From NCBI RefSeq assembly GCF_008831285.2, contig NC_045146.1, positions 15,989,149-16,053,148 of the forward strand: a stretch of DNA of 64,000 nucleotides, in the 5' to 3' direction. The stretch's first letter is position 1, and the number at the start of each line of letters is the position of its first letter. Both the position numbers and the translations under genes were made by a program. Origin of the DNA: Nymphaea colorata. Its lineage: Eukaryota > Streptophyta > Magnoliopsida > Nymphaeales > Nymphaeaceae. Shown in pieces: positions 24,079 to 37,500 of the stretch. The notes below the pieces were generated by a model. The model had not been told where the DNA came from and did no database searches. It was given only the letters and a program-made list of their open reading frames with translations.

Positions 24079-24740
24079 TCTTTGTGTTGGGAGCAATAAT
24101 GATGCAGTTAATTCGATAAAACCAAATGCCTCAATTGCTGCCTGTTGAAAACTAGATTACTCATGTCCGACTATGTACTCATTTAGCACTTACGATCTTC
24201 CCCACCCCTAAACTTTTATTTAACGCCCTTTTAAAAATTGATACTTGTGTGAGCATTTAGGATTTTTTTTTTTTTCATTTGTCCGTGTGATTTTATTGGT
24301 GAAAGATAATTAAAAGTAGGTAAAATGCAAAATGCCCAAAATAAAAATGGATTGCAGGATTCATCCACCCAAGATATGAGAGAGGAAGTTACGAGGGCAT
24401 TTTGAAAATTTACTAAAAAGAAATGTCCTTTATTATCTTTTTCACTTTTTTTATTTTCAATTTTGCCTTTACAAAAAGTTTTCTTTTTCAATTAAATTAA
24501 ATGTATTTTAGACATTAACCTTGGCATTTGTGCACCAACATGACGCATATAACAAGGGTAAAAGATACGACTCTCTCTCTCTCTCTCTCCATGACACACA
24601 CAATCTCTCTCTCTGGCGACCTCCACCACCATTGTCATGTCCGGAAGATTTTGACGTCGCAGCACTGACCGTTTCTGGGGGATTTATGCTTCTAGCTCTC
24701 CTTCTATCAACAAGAATGCATTGCACAAACTAACAGTTGA

Positions 24741-25187
24741 TCTGAATGCTTGGGGCCTGGCATCAACGCTAAGGACATGGGGGCTTCCGATCCAGTTGCC
24801 TTTTTGGCTGTCAGACGGTTTCTTCAGCAGTCTTGGGATTTCTACGTCCATGTGTTTTGCAAGGGAGCTTTAAAAGCAGTAGATGTTCATGTTTTTGTTC
24901 GTGGGATTCGTCGTGAGGTGTTATCTTATTACGGGGTCATCGCGTCCCTTAAACCCCCTTATTTCTTTCTCCATCCGAGAGAAGGATGGGAGTCAGCTTC
25001 GCCGCCATGGCAATCATCGTTTCATTTTGTTTTGAAGCGTTGTTGCATTCATGCTGCTAAACCTGGCGATTGGTGGTGCTCGGCATGCGCAACCTTAAAC
25101 TTTGCTAAGAGATTTATTTGTTTTCATTGTGGTCGGCATGCATCATCTCTTCGTCCTGTTCGATGTTACTCCTCCAGCTTCTTCTAG
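24741..25187 (+). pseudogene. ORF with RanBP2-type zinc finger abutting a LINE
   Basis: Open from 24741 to a TAG at 25185-25187; the first in-frame ATG is 24777. Near the C-terminus it reads PGDWWCSACATLNFAKRF followed by ICFHCG. This is W-x-C-x2-C-x3-N-x6-C-x2-C, the RanBP2-type zinc finger known in plants as an RNA- or protein-binding module. The upstream part (AVRRFLQQSWDFYVHV, PWQSSFHFVLKRC) is unrecognised. The frame ends just before LINE reverse-transcriptase sequence starts in another frame. It is either the remnant of a host zinc-finger gene disrupted by a 5'-truncated LINE, or part of the LINE's own upstream region. No introns or promoter were recognised. Confidence 0.5.
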
Positions 25188-25189
25188 TG

Positions 25190-27583
25190 AGCAATCTCAT
25201 ATTAGCGATAGAATCAATGAGCTCTCCAGCTTAATTGCAGATTGGAGTTCTCGTGATGAGGTTCGATGGAAGCAAAGGTCACGTGTTTCTTGGTTGGCAC
25301 TGGGCAACGACAACAATTCTTTCTTTCATCAGTCTGTTTCTGAAAGATATCGAGTTTCTCGTATTACTTCTCTCCACATTGCAGAATAACTTATCAACAA
25401 CAGGAGCTAGTGGAGGCTGCAACCAATTTTTTTACGCAGCTCTATGCACGACAAGATTCTGAGATGTGCATTCTTGGTTCATCTGGCTTTCATACTTTAC
25501 CTCCATCTCAAGCTCAAGCCTTGCAAATCCCATTTGCCCGCACAAAAATTCTTTCAGCTATTAGCGCTATGTCCAAGCTTAAGGCGCTTGGACCATATGG
25601 TTTTTCGATTGACTTCTTTAAATGGCATTGGGACATAGTTGATGAAGAGGTATGCAATGCTTTTACAGAATTTCATCGGAATGCATTGCTTCCACGAGAT
25701 GTGCACAAGTATTTAATTACACTTATTCCCAAGCATGGATCAGACAACAATATTTCAAACTTTCGTCCAATCTCCATAATGGGGGCTCTAAGAAGGATCA
25801 TCGCTAAGGTAATTGATGCAAGAACTAGACCACTTCTCCCTCAATTAATTTCGCATGATCAGTTTGCATTTATACCGGGGAGAGACATTCATCATGCTTT
25901 TATTTTGGCTTCTGAGACTATTCACTCTATGAACAAGTCAAAGTGCCATTTCTTCATGCTCAATGTTGACTTAAAAAAAGCCTTTGATTGCTTATCCTGG
26001 ACTTATTTGCTGCAAGTATTGGAGTATATGAATTTTGGTAGACGGTACATCTCTTGGATCAAAGAGTTGCTTACTAAATCAGTGGCATCTCTCGTGGTTA
26101 ATGGACGTCGAGGGCCCTCCTTTATACCACAATGAGAAGTTAGGCAAGGCTGCCCCTTATCTCCAGCCTTGTTCAATATTGCAGTAGAAGGTTTAGCAGT
26201 CTTGATTAAAAGGGCGGTTGCAAGCGGGTTGCTTAACCCGAACAATGTGGATGGACTCTCATCTAATTTTATTCAGTATGCAGATGACTTGATCCTTTTT
26301 GGAGAAGCAACTCCCCAACAGATGATGGTAACATTGCTCATTATTCGTATCTTCTCTATGGCATCTGGTCTTGACATCAATGAAGGTAAAACGTCTATTA
26401 CCTTGTTTCATATTGATGCATATACTAGGTTTATGGCTTCTCACATTTTTCAATGCCGAATTGTGGATCTTCCTATCGAGTACTTGGGTCTTTCCTTCAA
26501 CTTCAAGCAATCAAGACACCCTCTTGGTTGCCAATCATAGATAATATTAATAATAGACTGGACTCTTGGAAATCGAGATATTTGTCTCTAGTTGGCCGGG
26601 TAACCATGATCAAGCATGTGCTCTCCTCTTTGCCATCTTATTTTATATCAGTGCTTTCCCTACCTGTCAAGGTCAATAGTATTCTCAAGAGATTTTTGTG
26701 GTGTGGGACAAACCTGGAAAGAGAAAAACATCTTGTGGCTTGGGAATATGTTACTCAGCCTTCTGCTCGTGGAGGTTTAGGAGTCCCAGATATCAGGAAG
26801 AGAAATATTTCTCTTATTTTAAAGTGGTGGGCATTCATCCAAGACTCCAATTCAATTTGTGCGACGACCTTGCGACACAAATACAATTTGCATAGTCTCT
26901 CTTCTTTCCCCAATAGATGAAGAGCATCTCATTTGATGAAGTCTTGGATATCTACCTTCATTAAGTGCAATTCGAAGACGCATTTCATAGAACATTTTTA
27001 TTCATGGGCTAGAGATAGTGAAGGGCGTTTCTCTATATATCATGCATATAGCTTGCTTCAACTTTTCGGGGTCAACTGGTTTCCTCATAATCTTCGTTGG
27101 GCTGGAGGGCCTACTCGACGATCCAAAACTCTTGCATGGCTCATTCTATTAGACCACGTTCAAACTCAGAATAACCTCAAAACGTCTGGTTTTCACCTTG
27201 CGAGTAGATGCCCTCTATGTTGTTGCGCCGAAGAAACTACCACTCACCTGGTGTGGTTTTGTCGAGTGTCGCAAGATCTTTTTGCACTTACTTGGTCTAT
27301 GCCACCCATCGAAGTCACAAACATATCCACAATTCGGGACCTGATTCATGGACCAACTAAAGTGAGAAACAAAAAGAAATGGCGCACCATTTGGAGAATT
27401 TGGCTCTTTACGTTTTGGTGGGTCATCTGAAACTCTAGAAATGATATTATTTATAGAAATGAGGCGGTCTCAGTTGAACGCATGACTTCCTCCATTTTGT
27501 ATGACGTTTGGTTAATTTCCCGTAACCTATGGGGAACTACTGGTACCTTTAACCTCATACAAGAATTGAGAGTTGATTTGTAG
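25190..27583 (+). pseudogene. Decayed LINE (non-LTR retrotransposon) reverse transcriptase
   Basis: Seen in order: a pre-RT stretch with VRWKQRSRVSWLALGNDN; RT motifs LITLIPKHG, FRPISIM, FAFIPGRDIHHA, LNVDLKKAFD, VRQGCPLSPALFN and YADD (26277-26288); thumb VGRVTMIKHVLSSLPSY; and a zf-RVT-like CPLC...HLVWFC near the end. Final stop at 27581-27583. Family knowledge: plant L1-type LINE ORF2. The APE endonuclease normally upstream is absent, so the copy is 5'-truncated. The frame is broken by shifts near 25385 and 26505 and by stops at 26133-26135, 26918-26920 and 27428-27430, so it is dead. A CT repeat follows instead of poly-A. Confidence 0.9.
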
Positions 27584-27633
27584 ATGTAATCTTTTTTCAA
27601 GTTCAATTTTTTGTTGGACTTATGTTAATGTTA

Positions 27634-27638
<5 letters not shown>

Positions 27639-27687
<49 letters not shown>
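27639..27687. repeat. (CT)n microsatellite at the LINE 3' end
   Basis: About 24 uninterrupted CT units, starting about 55 bases past the LINE stop. Confidence 0.95.
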
Positions 27688-27689
<2 letters not shown>

Positions 27690-27691
<2 letters not shown>

Positions 27692-29900
27692 AATATGAAT
27701 ATAAAATAAAGCTGATAAGAAATTAACATACTACCCCGAGAAGAACTACTGTTGGCATCTTTTACACCTTGTATTTGTGCTTACCTGACGATCAACCAGT
27801 GAGTTACATTTATCATGCAAAAATTCACATTAACTGCTGCTATTTTTCCTTTCTTTAATTTTCGAATAACAACAATCCGTATAAAGGTGGACAATGTTCT
27901 TATCCCAAAGAGGGACGCTGTGTTCCCTGGAGTGCTGTGAACATTGCGCTCCAGAAAATGCAGTATTTCCTGCTGATACCAAAGCCCTCAAAAGAAAGAC
28001 TGTCACTGTTTTGGAAATGTTGGATTATATATCTTGAACCAATTTTCTCTCTAGGTGCACATTTGGTAGCTCCACACGATATTTCAGCCTTCCACTTGAT
28101 CATATATCTTGAAATCAAACGCGGGCAGAATTCTTGTAAAAAGTTTACCAGCTACATTGCTCTCATAAAAATGTAAGGAAAACAAGCGCGCGATTCTTGG
28201 CCTTCCACCATACTTCTTCAAACATTTTACCTGTTGCAACTTTGTAAGCACAGTAGCCTAAAAAACTTTCAAGCCATCAAACACCCTAAGCGGAGAAAGT
28301 GTGTTGTGCCGGACTGAACGCTATATGTAAGGGTTGTTTGGCAGTACAAACACTTTTTGAATATTCCATGATATGAATTTGCCTTAAAAATTGGAGAAGA
28401 TTCATAGACCACTTACAAAATGTTTATGTCACCAAACTACTTTTTAGGAGGCATTTGTCAACATCATGCCTCTTCATAAGGGTGGTTCTCATAGCATAGA
28501 TAGTGTCAATATGAAATCCATGCTCCTAGATCCTCAAGAACGAATGTAGCTTTCAAATCGGCCTTGGATCTTAGATCGGAGGCTGATCTGAAATACCCTT
28601 TATGTGGAGCTTATAAAGTCACCAAGCACTATATAAGGTGTCACATTTATCATATTGAACTTTTAGCTTTCTATATACTCATCCGGGCTTATGTCTTGAC
28701 AAACTCATTGCTTTTGTTTAATTTAGCTAGCATTGATCTGAGATCTGCGGTGATTTGAGACGCTTCATAATCTCATATTTATAAAGTTGAGGTAGGATCA
28801 ACCCTTACTTTCTTCCCTCACAAAACAAACTGACCTCAAATCCACGCCTCTTTAACTCTAGCATGCTTTCAAAATCCAGATCTTCCGTTTGTTTCGACAA
28901 GGGATATCTCGTAGCACATCTTGTAAAGCAGACTTGTTGTGTATGAGATCAAAGGCTATCAAACACACCCTTTAGGGTTAATTATTGACATTCCCAGGCA
29001 TGTTTGTTTTAGTTTGATGGAGTGTCTCAAACGTACATTTTTCTCCACCGCAGAAGTCGCAAACAAACACGCATGTGAGAGTAATTATTTTGCAAAGTGC
29101 AGATTTTCAATGACGTGCAAGAAATTGGTACAAGTCTTTTAACCAAACACGGAACTAACTTTAGAGACGGTCGACAAAAAAAAACACCACCGTCGATCAC
29201 CATGGCAAGTTGAAGGAAATCAAGGTTTGTCTTTATCCTAGACGACACCAGTCCCCATTTGATTTCATTTATGTAAAAAGGATAGCTCAGTCCGAATGAC
29301 CTGGAATCGTGGGTCTTATCCTTGCGCGTCATTTGGCAAATCCAAAAACTCTTTCATACAATAAAAAATATCAACTTTTGTCAAAAATATTTTTGTACAA
29401 TGAATAATGATATATATATATATAAAGTAATTAAATATGAGAACTATATGATTTGGTTTTATCAGTCACTGAACCAACTTATTTAATAATTCGTAATGTT
29501 CTTTAAGCAAAAAGTTATTTTAAAATTAAATGCAATTTGTCCTTCTTTTTTTTCTTTGAAAAATGCCGTTGTTTGTGGCTATTTGTAAATTGCCGTCATG
29601 AATCAAGGTTATTAGATGACTTATATCCAATATACATATATTTACATTTAAAATTATGTCATTTTCTTAAAATATAGTTTAAAACCGACATGCATGTGGT
29701 ACTGATGTGTTAGCCACCAAATCGAATTGAACTGTCATCTATTTGGTTGAAACTAATTCTGGTGCATAGTAGCGCATCTTCAGGAGAAAGTTGAACATAA
29801 ATCAAGTTGGTCCTAACCTCTCTTATAAAAATAAAAAATGTTTGAGCCGCATCCGTGAATTTATCGATTTTATAGTTTTGTTGGATTACTTATAAATAGG

Positions 29901-29931
<31 letters not shown>

Positions 29932-31490
29932 GAAAAAGAAAGGAATATGTAAAAATAATTAAAAATAATTGTATATATAGCGTGATCTATGGACGGAGGC
30001 AGTCCACTATAACAATATGATCGCCTCATAAAACAAATCTAATGCTGCGAGAGCTAGAAAAGGCCAGATGCCTCATCTGCGAGAGTTAGAGAAGGCCAGA
30101 GAAGAGGAAAAGCATATGAGAGAAGAAGAGAAAATGAACACAGAATGGGAGCCTCCCCTTTATCCTTTTTTTGACAGGGACTCACCTTTCTCCTTTTACT
30201 TATGAGGAAAATAGAGAAATTCTAGAGTTGCTTTTATATATATATATATTACATATATATATCAAAAAGTTAACTGGTGAGTCTTACTTTTAAAAATTAT
30301 GCAGCTATTTAACGAAAGGCGTTTGATCTATCATGATAAACAGTTAAGAAAAAAAATAAGAAGAATGACGGGGTTTCACTTCCCTAGGAAAATGGCTAAA
30401 CTCCATGTATATGTATATATATCTCAAAAAAATTAATTAGTGATTCTAACTTTTTAAAGTTACGCAGCTCTTTCTAATAAGAAGGAAAAAGTAATAAGAG
30501 TTTTCGTTATTCATGAATTTTTTTTTTCATTGTTTTTGTTTTTCTTTTAATCATTTATGTGTTTGATATGAACAATCGTTTGTTAGATTGCCATCAAGAC
30601 ATCGTTCACTTTTTTTTTCTCTGTTTTATATGTATGTATGTATAGTCTACATTGTGCATATATATGTATATTCTTATTCAAATGAAGGGAAAGTGTCATC
30701 TCATTATTCGCCGACAGTACATAAAAAATTTTCTCCAACGGAGGTGGCGCTTGTCATCTCGTATATTCGCCGATGGAGGAAAGTGACGGACAAGATGGCA
30801 TTTCCTTTAATGGACGAAATTACCCTTCCCGCTCCCTCCTCTGGGGTTGCGTCAGGTTGTGGGCGCCGGGGACTATTAAGAGTCCGGACATTTCATTTTA
30901 GGTACCTATATTTTCGTTTTAACCCGAGGAACGACCTTCTTCTCGGTTATCTCAGTTTTAGCTGGTAAGAACATTTCTTCTTTTTTACCCTTTCTCTACA
31001 TGTGATTCTTAATTTTTAGTTAGCAGCTCAGCGTGAAGTGACATAGTGGAAGCAAACTTTTAAACCTTCCTTTTATAAATCCTAACAGACATTAATTCCA
31101 TGGTTCAATTCAAGAAACTTTAAGTTAAGAATCCTAAATCTTTGTGAAATCGATATTTGTACGTTCAAATGATTTTTCATGAATCTATGTTTAGGTTTTA
31201 AACCGTAGTGGAAACATTTGATTGATTGTGATTCTCAACAAAGTAGAAGAATTTAACTCGCTGAGTAGGATGTATTCTACACCTAGGTTCAGTAAAAACT
31301 CTTCTTCTTCTTCTTTAAATGCTAACGTAGGATCGATATAAGGCTTTGCCTGTTTTTAGATGGTAGATTTTGAAGCTAACTCCCTGCTTCTGCTTGGAAG
31401 TTGCTAGAAAAAGTTGAGTACTGGAAAGAAATTTAAATATATTGAACCACATTTTTCGAGCTTCTAGTATAAATGGACCGTAAGCGAAAT
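27690..31490. other. Gene-poor AT-rich stretch upstream of ALDH6
   Basis: (TA)n runs near 29410, 29910 and 30237. The stretch around 28.5-29.3 kb has repeated GATCTGAGATC/AAATCCA words that also occur near 9.2, 21.1, 51.0 and 59.0 kb, suggesting dispersed MITE remnants. No gene or RNA gene was recognised. Confidence 0.4.
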
Positions 31491-31497
31491 TTCCCTG

Positions 31498-31505
31498 TAT
31501 AAAAG
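31498..31505 (+). promoter_or_regulatory. TATA box of the ALDH6 gene
   Basis: TATAAAAG lies 54 bases before the ATG at 31559, which would put initiation near 31528. A second TATAAAT at 31468-31474 is an alternative. Position is inferred from sequence only. Confidence 0.6.
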
Positions 31506-31558
31506 GGAGAGATCAGTTGTTCAACCATCGTGGAGTCAGAGTGTGGAGTGAGGAGAAG

Positions 31559-34500
31559 ATGTTGCAGGCATCTCTACGACGAGGTAAAGGTTCTTTCTCC
31601 ATTTTCTCCTATTCCCCTCTTCCGCTTCTCCTCCATAAGGGATGAAGAAGGCGTAAACTTCTTTCTCTCTCGTTCTCTTATGCTCTTTGTTGGGATCATG
31701 AAAATGAGCGATTGTGCAGCGAGGAGCTTGAATTCGTGGACGTTGGGGAGATATGAGGTGGCGAAATTTGGGTTTTCGACCGCTGCTGACGCGTCTCCTA
31801 CTCCTGGAAACTCCCCGGTCCTCTCTCTCTCTCCCTCTGTCTCGCTGGATTTGGTCTATTATTACTTGTCGTTCCGTTTTCCTTGGATGCATGTTTGTAT
31901 TTTTTTTCTCTTCGTTTATTGCATCACGAATTCGGAAAGATTAAAGTAATATAATTCCAAATTGCTTTCAGAATCGCTCTTTCTTGGTCTTTGTAGTTCT
32001 TTTGTGGTCTTTATGAAAAAATGATTTGTCTCATTGTATATGGTTTGGTCTGAACCAATCATATATAACTGGTCGTGGAGATGGGAAACGTAGTTGACAG
32101 AGCAGGAAGCAGGGAAAAGCAATACGGGAATCCAGAACTGGGTTGGTTACATTCACTTCAAGATTTTGGAAGATTTTCAGGAAACGAATAAGAGCAAATA
32201 TGAAGAACAGATGCAGAATGCCGTTTGTGTCATAAAAAACAATAAGAAATTGACATAAGTAAAACTTTATAAACAACAAAGAGCAGTGTAGGAAATGACA
32301 CTGCAAGCCAACTTAAAATAAAATAACGTGGCACTGGGGATCCCATTACTGGGAATCAAGTTCATGATAGTGATGGGGATTCCTGATAGATTATGCTTCC
32401 TGATTCATATCGGTTTCCTGCTTACTCTAAGTTATGCCCACAACTACTGGTGGGCCACTATTATGATCGTGTAATTGAAGCGGCAGGAGAGTGACAGTTA
32501 TATTAGTATTTGAATATAAATTAACACGCAGCAGTTTGCTGTTTTGCTGAAGAGTGGAGAAGCATGTCCTGGTTTCAGGATTTGGATCCTCAGACTAGCT
32601 CATTGCTTGTTGTCTACTTCTTGGTTCTTGTTATTGTGAGTCTTTTGGGGGTATGTGTGGATTAATTTACCTCACTTAAATTTTTCTGCATTTTATGCAT
32701 TGGAGGATGCTGATGGTTTTGGCAACTTTCTTTTTTTGCTTGAAAGAATTTTTGAGTTGCCTTCTCTCTCAGGTTCTTTGAAACGTTAGGTCAATGACTA
32801 TTTCTGTGGCCAATCCTGATTTTGTGTTTTATCTTATTTTTATAGCCCAAGGTGAGCAATCTGATTGGAGGGAAATTTGTGGAGTCTCAATCTGATCTTC
32901 TGATTGATGTAATCAATCCAGTGAGTATTTATGGCAAATGGAAACTCAATCAGTAAATGACCATATATTTATCTATATAAGCAGATCAATCATGTTCCAA
33001 TTGATAAACTTTTATGGTCATCTTGGTTCACTTTTGATAGGCAACACAACAGGTTGTTTCTCGAGTTCCTTTGACAACTAAGGAAGAATTTACCGCTGCA
33101 GTGGGTGCAGCAAAACATGCCTTTCCATCATGGAGAAACACACCCGTTACTACACGTCAGCGTATTATGCTGAAGCTACAGGAACTCATTCGCAGGGACA
33201 TAGTAAGCAAAATCAGTAATAAATATGTATCCTTTATTTTTTGGTTATGAAATTTCCTTTAAGAAAAGCTTTTGTTTTGCATTTCTGCACTTATAGCTTT
33301 TTTGTGATTGACTCTTGATATAAGCCAACATGTATTTTCCAGGACAAACTTGCCTTGAACATAACTACTGAACAAGGGAAGACACTTCGCGATGCACATG
33401 GTGATGTTTTCCGTGGATTAGGTGAGTTTCTAGATCAATGCCCATGCATATTACATGCCCGTTTCTGCACATTGTTTGCATATATTCGATTCATACGTGA
33501 TGGCTAATTTATATGGATAGTTGTCTATATCCATGGACACCGAATATACATGAATTACAATACGAATGCCTTATCATTCAGTCATGAGGCTGCTAATGCT
33601 CTCTACCTCTTGAAAATGCTCATCTCTGCTTGCTGCACATGATTACAGCAGCAACCTCACTTTAGTTTTAGAGTCTGGAAAACAAATTTAATGGTTCCTC
33701 AAACTTATTCCTGAAAAAGGAAAGGATAAATATTTAGAAATAGTGTTTGTCATGGACTGAGCCCATTACCTATAGACGAGATGATGTTTGATGAGGTCAT
33801 TAGTCACATTGATGTATAGGCTACCCTGGCACTCAGTAGTTTCTGGCTGGATTGCCCAAGAGAAAAAAATGGGGCATTCTAGTACCTTGAAAGTTTGTAA
33901 AAAATGTGTAGTAGGTGAATTAATGTTTCACGTGTTGATCTTAGGGATTCGATGCTGAATAAATCCACCATTTCATTCCTTTCTTTGTCATTCACTTGAA
34001 TTCATTTCTGATGGTGCCTCACTGCCACTAATTGTTTCTAAAGTTTAAACTTGATTGTTCAGAGGTGGTGGAACATGCTTGTGGTATGGGAAGCCTGCAG
34101 ATGGGAGAATTTGTTTCCAATGTGTCACATGGGATAGATACATACAGCATCAGAGAGCCTCTTGGTGTTTGTGCAGGGATCTGTCCATTCAATTTTCCTG
34201 CCATGATTCCTCTTTGGGTATGGCTCTCTCTCTCTCTCTCTCCCTCTCTCTTCTCTAGCATATGCTGACTGGAATTTACTAAAATTCAATTTCCTTTTCA
34301 ACAAAAACCATAAAAACATCCGTAAAGATGTTTTATTGCCACTTTTGGAGTGAATGGATCAATTGTAATTAGATAGTGCTATTCATGGTTTTGATGAGGC
34401 ACTTCAAAGTTCAAACAATTCTTTGCGTGACAGGCTGCTGGTTACATCTGTGCCTTTATCTGCTATGGAAACAAGGATTCAGGCATAAGCCTGCTAGAGC

Positions 34501-37500
34501 TGTTCTGATGTTAGCCTTTGGTTTCTCTTTACAGATGTTTCCAGTGGCTGTGACTTGTGGCAACACATATGTTTTGAAGCCATCAGAGAAAGATCCAGGT
34601 AATATTCTATCTTTTTGGGTTCTTTGTGTATGAGATTTAACTCTTTCTCATTCATTGAATTTATGCTATGTTATTTTAAAGCCTGTGATGGTAACAGAAC
34701 CAACTAGCAGACTTACATGCCAGATAGCGCTTTTTTATGTCCCCTTAATAGGGTTGTGGAGAAACCTCACCATGAAGTTTTGCTGAACTTCTTTTGCTTG
34801 TTGAGTTGGCTGGAAATCTATGCATCCATTGGTTGTATGTTTGATGGTCTGGGTTTGGCAATGAAATGATCGACAGAAATCAGGGCTACGGAATGATGAT
34901 AAAGTTCGATAGATCGTCAGTAATCTCCTTCTTTTTCCTTCATGGTTTGACCTGTGGTTACCTGACCCTGGAACTTTCTGCATTAGGTGAATGTCTCATA
35001 TTGTTTAGCTGAAAAGTGTAAAATTTTCAGTGATACATTAGCCTAAGAGTTAAATTTTAATGCTTTCAAACATCTTCAGATTATTTCTACTGGTTGAGCA
35101 CAGAATGCATGGTGGCAACAAGTATCTGAGTTTTTGTTGACCCTGCAGTCTGAGACTCTGAAGCATATGTTTGGGCTGTTTATTCTGATTTTTAGGAAAA
35201 CCTGTAGACTTATCTATTTTGCTTATTTGTTTGTTCTAACTTGCATACCATTGCAGGAGCTGCAATGATGCTTGCTGAGTTGGCAATGGAGGCTGGTCTA
35301 CCAGACGGCGTCTTGAATATCGTCCATGGGACAACTGTTAAGTTATCTGCGACTTGTCTAGTTGATTGTGTCAAGTTTTTTTGCCTAATGATTACCTAAA
35401 AAGTGCTCTAGTTCAAGTTCAAAGGATTTTGTTTAGGTGTCATTTTTATAAGAATGCACATTTCTCACCCATTTTATTTTTTATCTGTAATTTGAGCTTG
35501 ATGTTTTTGGATGCTCCTCTTGGTTTCCTTGGCTTCAATCATCATTTTTTGGGTAATATTTGGTTTTCGTCCAGATGACAGTAACACTACTGTTCTAATT
35601 GTGAGCAGGATGTGGTTAACAATATATGTGATGATGAAGACATTAAAGCTGTCTCATTTGTTGGCTCAAATACAGTAAGTATTTGAAGCTTCTCCTGATC
35701 TCTGTTCATGATTTCAGGAGAGGTGGCTATGTTCACTTCTATGAGTGTCTTCCTTTCTTCTTTTGATTTAAGAAAGAAGTTTGTTGGCAGTTCGCACTAT
35801 TCCAGCTTTTACATTCTCATGCCCTTGGTTTATTTTATTGCAGGCTGGCATGCACATTTATTCGAGGGCAACTGCTAAAGGAAAACGTGTTCAGGTTATA
35901 TTCTGTTATAGATATGATGTTCTGAGAATTTGTTACTCTTTTTCTTCTTTTCAATATAGTGACTTGATTTACTCTCCAGTCAAATATGGGAGCAAAAAAT
36001 CATGCAATTATCATGCCTGATGCAAGCAAGGATGCTACCTTGAATTCTCTAGTAGCCGCAGGTTTTGGTGCTGCTGGACAACGGTGCATGGCACTAAGCA
36101 CGGCTGTCTTTGTTGGAGACTCAAAACTGTGGTACTTTGAACTATGCATATCCCATGAAATTTTTGTTCCCAACCTAAATGCTTTTGTCTCTTTTGCTCG
36201 ATATGTTTATGATCAGTGGTTTAACAACATTCTGTAATATGAGGTAATGTATTATGATCTATGAATGCATTACTTAATACATCTTTGCTTGATTATTCTT
36301 AGTGAAAGGCTATTCTTCTCCTGTAATATGTTTTTTAGTACATACTGGCATCTCTCATTTCATGTCTTGAATTGTACTTATAATTCCAATTCATTAGCTG
36401 TTTGTATGAACAATCATTTTGGGGTTTACTATTTTCTCCTCAGTACTTATGATTTTTATTAAACTGGATACTGTAAGCTGATGAGGACATTATTTCCTTT
36501 TTGCAAGGGAGGAAGGGTTAGTGGAACGTGCAATACAACTAAAAGTCAGTGCAGGAACTGAGCCTGAAGTTGATCTAGGTCCAGTGATCAGCAAACAGGT
36601 GCAAACATCCTTGATCAAGAAACGTGAAATTTCAAACCATGAAAATAAGCTTTTGCCTTTTTTTAGTTATAGATAATGGAAGCTTTTCGGAGTTCCTAGG
36701 TTTCATGATGCAATGTTGCTGTCTGGTTTGCTTGTTATCCTAAATTCTTTAGGACTTGTCTGTGGCTTATTTTGGGGCTTTGTGCTTTTAGAAAAATATG
36801 AACATAGAGCAGCATACACGACAGAAAAAAATCCAATGAATTACTGTTATGAATAGCTAAAGACCCATTTAAATTGGATCGTTTAACATTTACAGTGTAG
36901 GAGTTGTTTGTTATCAGAAATTTGAAGCATTCTATATTTGGAGTTATTTTCCAAGAAGATGTCGTGAATGATCTGGAGTTACCAGATTTTTGTTATGAAT
37001 TATGCTCATTAGCCATTGCACAAAAATGTATTCCTTGTTGAAGAATAGTTCTTTGACATATTTAAGCAGTTGCACATGGCTGTCGCAGTCATTTTGAATG
37101 TTCCAATCTTTTAAATTCATCTATTTATTGGTCTTCCATTTTTGTTTGCGTTAATTTGAGAGAGAGTGAGAGAGAGAGGGTAGCTATGGAAGGATGGAAA
37201 TTTCATTGTTATACACTTTCAGTCCTTTCTGTTGATTGCTTGCTTGCAGTTCTATTGCCACATTATTTGCTGTTAAAAGACATTGTAAATGAAAGTTAAC
37301 TAGTGTTCTGATTATTTGCAACATGGTTATTGTTCTTTATATCCATAGGCAAAGGATCGCATCTGCAGATTGATCCAAAGTGGCATCGACAGTGGTGCTA
37401 GGATTTTGCTTGATGGGCGAAGTATCAAGGTACCTGCATTTTTTTGCTCTTGTCAATGTAAATATATATTATTTTGTTTATGTTTATGTAACCTTTCATG

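Noticed and set aside
29275-29345. tRNA-like word TAGCTCAGTCCGAATG
   Set aside because: No matching acceptor stem, anticodon arm or T-loop could be formed around it.
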